Positions 26,310 through 33,959 of a stretch of 64,000 bases of DNA are shown here, in pieces. The DNA lies in the NCBI RefSeq assembly GCF_022844465.1, contig NZ_JALHLP010000001.1:682001-746000 (forward strand), written 5' to 3'. The translations under genes were made by a program, and so were the position numbers. Under the pieces are notes generated by a model, which had not been told where the DNA came from, searched no databases, and worked only from the letters and a program-made list of their open reading frames with translations. The stretch is from Bradyrhizobium sp. (GTDB lineage: Bacteria > Pseudomonadota > Alphaproteobacteria > Rhizobiales > Xanthobacteraceae). Within the stretch, counting starts at the first letter, position 1. The number at the start of each line of letters is the position of its first letter.

Positions 26310-27959
26310 ATGTCATCGATCACGACTTCCGCCCTCGATACGCCCGCGCGGCGCTCGGTGGAACGGACCTGCGACGACCTTGCCGTGTTCGCACTGGGCG
26401 CCGTCGCCCTCATCGCGGGCCTGACCTTTCGTGACTACGGCCTGGGCTGGGACGACTATACCCACGCCGAATACGCCGATCTGCTGCTGCGCATGTACGC
26501 CTCCGGTTTCGGAGATACCGCAGCGCTGTCTTTCGCCAATCTCTACATGTATGGTGGCGGCTTCGACATGGCGGCCGCGCTGCTGCACAAGGTCATTCCA
26601 CTCGAACTGTTCGAAACCCGCCGCCTGCTCGGAGCCGTCGTCGGCCTGATCGGTCTTGCCATCACCTGGCGGCTGGCGCGGCGCGTCGGCGGCCCGCTGG
26701 CGGGGCTCGCGACGTTGCTGCTGCTGGCGTTGTGCCCGACCTTTTACGGCCACATGTTCATGAACCCGAAGGACGCGCCGTTTGCCGTCTCGATGGTCAT
26801 CCTGATGCTCGGCCTGGTGCGCCTCGCCGAGGAATATCCGGCGCCCTCGCCGCGAACCATCCTGATCGTCGGCCTCGGGGCCGGGCTCTCCATCGGCTGC
26901 CGCATCCTCGGCGGGCTGGCGCTGGTCTATGCTATGGTAGGCTTCGTGCCGCTGCTGATCGAGGAGGTCCGCAACCGGGGGGCGCGCGAGGCCGTGCATC
27001 GCCTTGCCCACGTCGGCTATATGCTGCTGCCTGGCCTGGTCCTGGGCTACCTGATCATGGGCCTGATATGGCCGTGGTCGATCATGGAGCCCGGCCATCC
27101 GTTCCAGGCGCTGACCTATTTCTCGCATTTCTTCGAAAAACCCTGGAAGGAAATGTTCGACGGCGCGCTGGTGTCGGTGCCCGATATGCCGTGGTCGTAC
27201 CTGCCAACGCTGTTCGCGCTGCAGCTTCCCGAAGTCCTGCTCGCGCTCCTGTTTGCCGGCGTCGTCGGCACCTTCCTGTCGCTGTCACGCTTTGACGTGT
27301 CAGCCCGCCGCAAGACCATCTTCCTGATGCTGACGCTGGCGGCCAGCCTGCCGCTGGTGATCGCAATGGTGAAGCGCCCCGCGCTCTACAACGGCATCCG
27401 GCATTTCATTTTCGTGATTCCGCCGATGGCAGTCCTCGCCGGCGTATCATTCGCCTGGGGCATGAACTGGCTGACAGAACATCACCGCCGCTGGCAACCG
27501 GCGGCGCTGGCGCTGTTCTCGTTCGGCCTGTTGCTGCCGCTTAGCGAGATGATCCGCCTGCACCCCTACGAATACACCCATTTCAACCACATCGCCGGCA
27601 CGGTCCGCTCCGCCGACAATCTTTTCATGCTGGACTACTGGGGGTTGGCGCTCAAGCAGGCGTCCGATGGTCTGCGCGACGAACTGGTCGAGCGACAGGA
27701 ATCGCCGCCACAGGGGCACAAATGGAAGGTCGCGGTATGCGGGCCGCAGCGCCCGGCGCAGGTCGCGCTTGGTCCCGAGTTCACGATCGGCTGGGACAGC
27801 CAGTCCGCCGACTTCGCGATGACGCTGGGCGAGTTCTACTGCAAGGGCCTCACCGCCCCGGTGCTGGTGGAAATCAGGCGCGACGACGTCGTGTTTGCGC
27901 GTGTCTACGATATTCGCGGCAGCAGCATCTCGACCCTGCTGGAGATTCCGCCACCCTGA
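26310..27959 (+). CDS. membrane glycosyltransferase, GT39/ArnT-like
   Basis: I start at ATG 26310 (MSSITTSALDTPARRSVE); the frame is open upstream but without a family-like sequence. The 549-aa protein has about 11 membrane helices and, after helix 1, the loop motif GLGWDDYTHAEYADLL, equivalent to the DE-containing catalytic loop of PMT/ArnT glycosyltransferases. The FMNPKDAPF segment is also typical. It should move a sugar from a polyprenyl-phosphate donor to an envelope acceptor. The acceptor cannot be read from sequence. Confidence 0.85.
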   Translation: MSSITTSALDTPARRSVERTCDDLAVFALGAVALIAGLTFRDYGLGWDDYTHAEYADLLLRMYASGFGDTAALSFANLYMYGGGFDMAAALLHKVIPLELFETRRLLGAVVGLIGLAITWRLARRVGGPLAGLATLLLLALCPTFYGHMFMNPKDAPFAVSMVILMLGLVRLAEEYPAPSPRTILIVGLGAGLSIGCRILGGLALVYAMVGFVPLLIEEVRNRGAREAVHRLAHVGYMLLPGLVLGYLIMGLIWPWSIMEPGHPFQALTYFSHFFEKPWKEMFDGALVSVPDMPWSYLPTLFALQLPEVLLALLFAGVVGTFLSLSRFDVSARRKTIFLMLTLAASLPLVIAMVKRPALYNGIRHFIFVIPPMAVLAGVSFAWGMNWLTEHHRRWQPAALALFSFGLLLPLSEMIRLHPYEYTHFNHIAGTVRSADNLFMLDYWGLALKQASDGLRDELVERQESPPQGHKWKVAVCGPQRPAQVALGPEFTIGWDSQSADFAMTLGEFYCKGLTAPVLVEIRRDDVVFARVYDIRGSSISTLLEIPPP

Positions 27960-28068
27960 CCGCGCGCAGCCGGCCTGGCATCAGCCCCCGCCACGCTGGC
28001 TTGCTGCGGATCCGCTGGAGGAATAGGCTTGTTCGCGAACATCATCAATTGACGGGAGAGACCGCGTC

Positions 28069-28848
28069 ATGTCGCCAGCCGAAGCCCGCCTGAAGCAAGT
28101 CCCGTCCGGCATGAGCGAGGCTGAGTGGACCCAGCGCGTCAACCTCGCCGCCTGTTACCGCCTCGTCGCGCTGTATGGCTGGGACGATCTGGTCGATACC
28201 CACATCTCCGCGCGTGTGCCCGGCCCCGACCATCATTTCCTGATCAACCCCTATGGCCTGATGTTCGAAGAAATCACGGCCTCGAGCCTGGTGAAGGTCG
28301 ACCTCCACGGCAACCAGCTCACCGAAAGCCAGTACAGCATCAACCCGGCCGGCTTCACCATCCATTCGGCCATCCACGAGGCGCGCGAGGATGCCGGCTG
28401 CGTCCTGCATCTGCACACGCCGGACGGAACCGCCGTGGCGAGCTGCCTGGAAGGCCTGCTGCCGATGAACCAGACCGCGCATTTCGTCACCCACGACCTC
28501 GCCTATCACGATTACGAAGGCGTGGCGCTGGATCATGACGAACGCCCGCGGCTGCAGAAGGACCTCGGCGACAAGAACCATATGCTGCTGCGCAATCACG
28601 GCACGCTGACGGTCGGCCGTTCGGTCGCTTGCGCCTTCGAGCGCATGTATCATCTGGAGCGAGCCTGCACCATGCAGGTGCGCACCCGCATGCTGGGCCC
28701 GACCGCCTACCCGGTCGAACAGGCCGTGATCGACAAGAACGAGCAGCTGTTCCACAATCCCGATGGCGCGGAACGGCGCTCGACCACCCTGGTATGGCCG
28801 CCGCTGTTGCGCAAACTCGACCGCATCGATCCGAGCTACCGGAATTGA
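28069..28848 (+). CDS. class II aldolase/adducin family protein
   Basis: This 259-aa protein has metal-binding His residues in the VLHLHTPDGTAV motif and a further His in LLRNHGTLTVG, plus the THISARVPG start motif of the class II aldolase fold. It lacks a clear catalytic Glu of fuculose-phosphate aldolase, as do many members of this broad group. A GGGAGAG ribosome site precedes the start. A strong terminator follows. Substrate unknown. Confidence 0.88.
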   Translation: MSPAEARLKQVPSGMSEAEWTQRVNLAACYRLVALYGWDDLVDTHISARVPGPDHHFLINPYGLMFEEITASSLVKVDLHGNQLTESQYSINPAGFTIHSAIHEAREDAGCVLHLHTPDGTAVASCLEGLLPMNQTAHFVTHDLAYHDYEGVALDHDERPRLQKDLGDKNHMLLRNHGTLTVGRSVACAFERMYHLERACTMQVRTRMLGPTAYPVEQAVIDKNEQLFHNPDGAERRSTTLVWPPLLRKLDRIDPSYRN

Positions 28849-28905
28849 GTTTTCCGGATTTTTGTATAGTATCGCCTTCAACGACCTCTGCACTACCGGA
28901 TCCAG

Positions 28906-28935
28906 ACGCCGCCCAATTCCGGGCGGCGTTTTTTG
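28906..28935 (+). terminator. Rho-independent terminator
   Basis: ACGCCGCCC and GGGCGGCGT form a perfect 9-bp stem with loop AATTCC, followed by a run of six T. It lies 58 nt after the class II aldolase stop. Confidence 0.9.
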
Positions 28936-29183
28936 TTCTGAGAGCGTGTCCCGGACGCGGTGCAGCGTTCTTCGTTGCTCCGGAGAGCCGGGACCCACTA
29001 CCACGATTGCCATGGGTCTCGGCACTGCGGTTCACCACGCCGCTCTGCGGCGCAGCGTCTGGACCCAAAATTGCGAAAACAACCCCATGCAAAGTAGGAA
29101 TGGGGTCTCGCACTATCCGAAAACGCAAGATCTAGTATGTATGGAGCCCTCAGGGAGCATAGGGTGTCTCCCTAAGGGCAGCT
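28936..29183. repeat. island left flank with Bradyrhizobium-type intergenic repeats
   Basis: No gene is visible. The stretch contains CCGGACGCGGTGCAGCG and GAGAGCCGGGACCCA, typical of Bradyrhizobium intergenic repeats. It also holds the second copy of the 19-bp repeat (29076-29094, identical to 8431-8449). It separates the core aldolase gene from the defence block. Confidence 0.5.
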
Positions 29184-30251
29184 TCAGTAGGACAGCGTAC
29201 GCGCCGCGCCGACGTGCTTTTTAGTCGGAGGCTGAGATCGAGCTCTGGCAGGGACAGCCTCATCGTCGAGGATGTCGCGACTGCCGGCGCCCAACAGCGA
29301 GCCCACCACCGCTCTCATCACCGGTGCACAGACGCCATTGCCGAGCACCCTTACCTTGTCCCTGCGGGTACCTTGGTCGAGCGCAAACTGCACGCCATTA
29401 CCATTTTCATCCTTCAGATGGGTAAGGCCCATTGCACGCTTTAGCTCGGGTACTTGAAGCATCCGTAGCGTTGGCTGACCATCGATCCAGCGAACAAGCC
29501 CGAAGCGGTCCAACGTCGTTAGGGTCCGCAACGGGCGATCGAGCCGTTGCCAGCCGCCCGCTTTGTCTGAACCGTAGTAGACGATCAGGAAATCTTTCCC
29601 GCGACCGAGTTCTGCTATGCCGCGCTCCACGCGGGCTATCGTCGAAGCTGCCCGCTTGCCGTTGTAGACGGGATCAGCGGAATAATTGCCTTCACGCTCG
29701 AGAATGCACGAGGCGTCTCTTGTCGGCCTGTAGCCGGGCAATGCAAGAGTGGGTGTCACAAGTTGGTCGCCGACGATGAACAGGCGCCTGCGGCTCTGCG
29801 GAGTACCGAAATCAGAGGCATCGAGGGGGCCGATCCGGAGCTTGTACCTCTTCTTCAACGAGGCAATGAGACCGTCGAAGCCCGGCCAATTGCGCATCGG
29901 AGTCACGTTCTCGAGCACCACCCATCGCGGATCAAGCGCTTTGATGAAATTCATGACGTACCAGCCCGAGCGCTGGCTCTCCTGGTCGACCGGCCGGTTG
30001 CCGCGGGCGATTGAATGGTGAGTGCATTCCGGAGACGCTATCAGCATGTCGACCTTGCCGATGCGCCCGAAGATGTCGGGGCCGCTCCGGTCGGTGAGTC
30101 TCGCATTGATTACCTTGGCGGTCGGAAAGTTGTCGCCGTAGGTGGCTGCTGCGACATCCCAAGCATCCACGGCGCCGACCATCGTCAAGCCGGCATGTCT
30201 AGCGCCTGCGCTGCCGCAACCGCCTCCGGAAAACAGGTCGATGCCCTTCAT
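29184..30251 (-). CDS. DNA (cytosine-5) methyltransferase
   Basis: The 355-aa protein starts at ATG 30251 (MKGIDLFSGGGCGSAG). Motif I is DLFSGGGCGSAG (5-16), motif IV has the catalytic Cys76 in ASPECTHHS (72-80), motif VI is ENV (114-116), motif VIII QSRRR (152-156) and motif X has GNGVCAP (304-310). The target-recognition region is short. The PEC variant of the PC motif is unusual but retains the cysteine. It lies 69 nt downstream of vsr, the classic pairing of an m5C methylase with the nuclease that fixes T:G mismatches from deaminated m5C. The target sequence is unknown. Confidence 0.9.
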   Translation of the reverse strand: MKGIDLFSGGGCGSAGARHAGLTMVGAVDAWDVAAATYGDNFPTAKVINARLTDRSGPDIFGRIGKVDMLIASPECTHHSIARGNRPVDQESQRSGWYVMNFIKALDPRWVVLENVTPMRNWPGFDGLIASLKKRYKLRIGPLDASDFGTPQSRRRLFIVGDQLVTPTLALPGYRPTRDASCILEREGNYSADPVYNGKRAASTIARVERGIAELGRGKDFLIVYYGSDKAGGWQRLDRPLRTLTTLDRFGLVRWIDGQPTLRMLQVPELKRAMGLTHLKDENGNGVQFALDQGTRRDKVRVLGNGVCAPVMRAVVGSLLGAGSRDILDDEAVPARARSQPPTKKHVGAARTLSY

Positions 30252-30320
30252 TAAGTCCCCAATTATCTGAGCGCTGGAGTTTCGCTCAACATGCCAGGCT
30301 TTCTGGCAAGACGCCACGTC

Positions 30321-30713
30321 TCATCTGCGGTCTGCAGCGACAATTCTTGCGAGGCAGGCGGCGGGGTTCTTTTTTATCTGGTGCTCCCAAAGTCTAATCA
30401 CCCTCCATCCGGAGCGACGCAGGGTCCGGAAGTTCCGGACGTCGCGATTCCTGTTGGCTTGGATCTTCCGCTCCCATTTCTCGGAAAGCTTGAGCCGCCA
30501 TGCGGGGAACCGCCATCCATGCCAGAAATCGCCGTCCACGAAGATCGCGATACGGCGATCGCGCAGCACGAAATCAGGTCGGCCGGGGAGGTCTCTGGCA
30601 TGCTCTTCCCAATCCAGTCCGGCCTCCGCGAGCAGGCCAGCGACAACCAGTTCTGGCCTAGTGCCTTTGCCACGGATCCGCGACATCAGGGCGCTCCGCT
30701 TCTGGGGGCTCAT
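30321..30713 (-). CDS. vsr: very short patch repair endonuclease Vsr
   Basis: I start at ATG 30713 because GAGGTG sits six bases upstream and because MSPQKRSALMSRIRGKGTRPE matches the Vsr N-terminus; an upstream ATG at 30785 lacks a ribosome site. The 130-aa protein has the catalytic LPGRPDFVL (Asp47) and IFVDGDFWHG (59-66). The first catalytic His of E. coli Vsr appears as Asp60 here, as in many FxDGxFWHG relatives. It nicks 5' of T in T:G mismatches arising from methylcytosine deamination. It precedes the methyltransferase in an apparent operon. Confidence 0.88.
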   Translation of the reverse strand: MSPQKRSALMSRIRGKGTRPELVVAGLLAEAGLDWEEHARDLPGRPDFVLRDRRIAIFVDGDFWHGWRFPAWRLKLSEKWERKIQANRNRDVRNFRTLRRSGWRVIRLWEHQIKKNPAACLARIVAADRR

Positions 30714-30837
30714 GATGTCACCTCGGTGCAGTCGAACCGGAGCGGCGTCCACGGGTTTCTTCCTAGTTTTAGTTGCGTAAGTCATTGATACATAGGAGGG
30801 TTGCGAGGGAGGACTCGAAAGATCGAGTTTTGCAAGA
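30714..30837. promoter_or_regulatory. divergent vsr/nurA promoter region with leader hairpin
   Basis: The 124-nt spacer must hold promoters for both arms of the locus. A perfect hairpin ACTCGA-AAGA-TCGAGT (30813-30828) lies between a GGGAGG ribosome site (30807-30812) and the ATG at 30838. The ribosome site is otherwise 25 nt from the start, so the stem may bring it into range or serve as an operator. Confidence 0.45.
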
Positions 30838-32121
30838 ATGGAAATCCAGGATCGGATCGAAAGCAAGATCACGCAGGGCGATTTCCTTGCAAACATGCTG
30901 CGCGTCGCGCGGTCGGAAGGACCGCGGCTTCAGCATGCCTTTGTCGAGCATGTCGGCAACCTCGCGGAGAAACTGAGCGTGTTTCTTCGAGCCAATGGTC
31001 GCGTCCAGAAAGCGGCATACAATCCCGCAGAATTCTGGCCACGCCAGAAGGGGCGCGCTTTCGGCTTTGTTGATGGTGGCGTCGCCGCAATTGATCTCCC
31101 AGGTGCGTCGCCGCTGGGGATCCGCGTTGGCAGCTACGTGGTCCGGCCTGGCGATGAGTCGGGGGAGCGGGAAGAATTCAAGATCGAATTCTCCATCGTC
31201 GACGATTTGTATGCCGAAGAGCCTTTGACCTTTGACGTACCTGAAGACATCGAGGACCGATACGACGATCGGGCCAAACTCCGGGATGCCGCACGGATTA
31301 TCTCAGAAATCGCAGCCGCGCTGGCGCTGTCGCGTCGCCGACAGGATCTCGGGGTCCTGCTTGTGCACGGTCCTCTGATCAACCCGGCGGCTCCGTACGG
31401 GCCACCTGGATTCCCTCACTTCACCGCCGAGGCCGCCGAAAGCCTGTTTGGTGCTGCCGTAGCAAGGGATGAGCGCCATTTCATACCGCTCTACCGTCAG
31501 ATTCTGGAGCAATTGAAGGAAGCTTCGGCGCCGGTTTTCGGTGTGGTGGAGCGCGATGGCGGAGGCAGACCGCTCCTCGAGCGATTGATCCTGACGATGT
31601 ATCAGGCGGGCGACTTGCCCGAGGCGGAAAAGAGGGCTGGGCTTGCGCTGTTGCGAAAGTACGATCTTTCGGATGCCCAGATTCTGGACGTCGTGCTGGA
31701 AGCCGGCGAATATCTGACGCCGACGACGGTACCGCGCCAGGAGCCGAGCAACAAATGGCCGAAGGACTGGGACGAAAATCTCAAAGTCTATCCCAATCCC
31801 CTGACAACGTTTCTGAAGCCATCGGAGACAGTTCGACCTTTCCGGGTCGAAACCTTCGAGGGAGCGCGGAATCACGAAGAGGCGATGACCTTGATCCTCG
31901 CTACGGCGCGCCTCTTGCCCGGATACGGCTTCCCGGTGGCTCTGGATATCGTCGACAAGTTCGCCAAGGTTCCGAGTTGGCTGAGCAAGGAGATAGGCGC
32001 CGGCCACAAAGCCGTTTTGCTTAGAAAGGCCTTCGAGTCGGATGACCGAAAGCTGCAGGAATACGCTATCAAGATGCTTTCAGTCAGCAGCAGGGACTGG
32101 TTTTTTCGGCCAAAGGCCTAA
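30838..32121 (+). CDS. NurA-domain nuclease, partner of HerA
   Basis: The 427-aa protein carries a NurA-like core. The first metal-ligand motif is GFVDGGVAAIDL (77-88, Asp79). The second strand motif is LVHGPLI (175-181), where NurA families usually have DG(S/P)L. A C-terminal helix GFPVALDIVDKFA (364-376) stands where archaeal NurA has a conserved His. NurA is a 5'-3' nuclease fed by the HerA translocase; here the herA-like gene follows 11 nt downstream. No signal or membrane segment is present. The NurA assignment rests on the DGG core, size and HerA linkage. Confidence 0.68.
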   Translation: MEIQDRIESKITQGDFLANMLRVARSEGPRLQHAFVEHVGNLAEKLSVFLRANGRVQKAAYNPAEFWPRQKGRAFGFVDGGVAAIDLPGASPLGIRVGSYVVRPGDESGEREEFKIEFSIVDDLYAEEPLTFDVPEDIEDRYDDRAKLRDAARIISEIAAALALSRRRQDLGVLLVHGPLINPAAPYGPPGFPHFTAEAAESLFGAAVARDERHFIPLYRQILEQLKEASAPVFGVVERDGGGRPLLERLILTMYQAGDLPEAEKRAGLALLRKYDLSDAQILDVVLEAGEYLTPTTVPRQEPSNKWPKDWDENLKVYPNPLTTFLKPSETVRPFRVETFEGARNHEEAMTLILATARLLPGYGFPVALDIVDKFAKVPSWLSKEIGAGHKAVLLRKAFESDDRKLQEYAIKMLSVSSRDWFFRPKA

Positions 32122-32132
32122 TCGGGACATGA

Positions 32133-33959
32133 ATGATGACATGGATAACAAATAGCGAGAACATGATCGGAACGGTCGTCGGCAACACGTCCACAGACAG
32201 CTACAAGTTTATCCTACGCAGCTTCCGAGCAAAGGTGGGAGATATCGTCGCGACTCTTTCTGCCATCCCGGATGACAACAAGAGCCATGGAAATGCGATC
32301 ATCTGGGGCCGGATCGTCTCGATCGACAGGCACAACCCGTTCTTTCCGGCCGAAGCCGCCCAGGAGTTGGCCGAGCAGAACCTCCGCCTGATCGACACCG
32401 TCCTTTCAACCAGTCGCGACTACCTGAACGCCGAAGTCCTCATCCTGGGATCATCCGACGAGGATTCAACCAGTCAGATGGATCTCTCGCCGTTGACCTA
32501 TCCCGTTCAACCCGCGGCCCGCGTCATAAATCCACCCGCGTCGGCCATAAAAAAATTGCTGGGTGCTTCGGAGGACAATGTTCCGAAACTTCACGTTGGC
32601 AGCCTGCTGGGACGATCGGATGTCGATGTCTCACTCGCAGCCAACAAGGTCGTTTCGCGGCATCTTGCAATTCTCGCGATGACCGGAGGTGGCAAAACTG
32701 TCGCCGCGCGCAGAATCATACTTGCGCTTATCGGCCACGGTTATCCCATCGTGATTTTCGATCCTCACGGCGACTATCTCGGCTTCTATGAGAACCGAGC
32801 GAAGTTGCCCCCGGGCACGGATGTAAAATTGTTCTATCCGATGATGAAGGTTTCCGAGGAGAATATCACGGTCGTTTCGGATCTTCTTGCCAAGATGGGA
32901 AGGAAGATGACCGATGCCCAGCATGACTTCTTCAACAAGATCGTGATGGAAACGAAGATCAGCGACGGCACCAAGGCGTCGGATTATATCCTCGAACTCA
33001 TTCAGCGCGCCGAGAACACCGCGGCGAAGATCGCGAGAAAAGACAAGGAGGACGACGCCGAGGACTCGCCGAAGAAGTTCGGTGCCACGACGGTCAATGC
33101 GGTCAAGAGATCCTTGAGCTTTGTTCTTAATGCGTTGAAGCAGATGGAACAGAACAACAAGGTGTTGTGCGAACGCCTCAAGGATGATTATCAATTCCAT
33201 GAAATGCCGGACCCCAAGCGGGATCCCGAGGATATCGTCAGGAAGAAGCAGGTCTCGATCTTCTATCTTGCCGGATACGATCACCTGACCCAGTCGACCA
33301 TCGTATCGATGGTCCTCGACGCGCTGTTTTCACATCGGGCGGCGCTCACCAACCGCATTCCTCCGTTCCAGACTGTCATCGAGGAAGCCCACAACTTCAT
33401 TCCAAGTCGGCAAGAGGGAACGGACGAGACTCCCTCCCTCATGACCGTGCGGAAGGTTATAACCGAGGGAAGGAAGTTCGGCACTGGATTAATGATCATC
33501 TCCCAGAGGCCGGCCCGGCTCGACGAGACGATCCTCACGCAATGCAACAGTTTCCTCGTTCTGAGGCTTGTGAATCCGAAGGACAAAAATTTTGTTCGCT
33601 CGGTAATGGAAAACCTGTCGGAGTCGGATGCGAATATCCTTCAGACGTTTGGCCCCGGCCAAGGGATCGTTTCCGGCCAGGCGGTCAGATTCCCGTTGCT
33701 GGTCAAGGTCCATCACGACAAGAATTTCGAAAGTTCCAAGATCGGCGATGAAGATTTTCTGAAGGCGGCGGCTTCATGGAATGAGAGCGGCACCCGCGCT
33801 CGCAACCGAGGAGCCTTTACAGCGGCCGCTGCGCCGACTCCTGCTGCGAAAGCCTCGCCCGACGCGAACAAGAAAGAGCAACAACCCGCGCCGTCGAAAG
33901 CTGCGCGGTCAGATCCGCCAAGCTTGAAGTTCAGCGCAGTCGCTAAGCGGAAGCGCTAG
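32133..33959 (+). CDS. herA: HerA-like DNA translocase ATPase (DUF87)
   Basis: The 608-aa protein starts MMTWITNSEN; an ATG at 32163 (MIGTVVGNTSTDS) is an alternative start for the HAS-barrel domain. Walker A is MTGGGKTV (183-190), followed by IVIFDPHGDY. The HerA Walker B is VIEEAHNFIP (near 416), followed by the ISQRPARLDETILTQCN sensor region. The C-terminal 45 residues are Ala/Pro/Lys-rich and likely disordered. HerA forms a hexameric pump that drives NurA-type nucleases. Its TAG stop overlaps the converging AIPR stop within CTAG. Confidence 0.9.
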   Translation: MMTWITNSENMIGTVVGNTSTDSYKFILRSFRAKVGDIVATLSAIPDDNKSHGNAIIWGRIVSIDRHNPFFPAEAAQELAEQNLRLIDTVLSTSRDYLNAEVLILGSSDEDSTSQMDLSPLTYPVQPAARVINPPASAIKKLLGASEDNVPKLHVGSLLGRSDVDVSLAANKVVSRHLAILAMTGGGKTVAARRIILALIGHGYPIVIFDPHGDYLGFYENRAKLPPGTDVKLFYPMMKVSEENITVVSDLLAKMGRKMTDAQHDFFNKIVMETKISDGTKASDYILELIQRAENTAAKIARKDKEDDAEDSPKKFGATTVNAVKRSLSFVLNALKQMEQNNKVLCERLKDDYQFHEMPDPKRDPEDIVRKKQVSIFYLAGYDHLTQSTIVSMVLDALFSHRAALTNRIPPFQTVIEEAHNFIPSRQEGTDETPSLMTVRKVITEGRKFGTGLMIISQRPARLDETILTQCNSFLVLRLVNPKDKNFVRSVMENLSESDANILQTFGPGQGIVSGQAVRFPLLVKVHHDKNFESSKIGDEDFLKAAASWNESGTRARNRGAFTAAAAPTPAAKASPDANKKEQQPAPSKAARSDPPSLKFSAVAKRKR

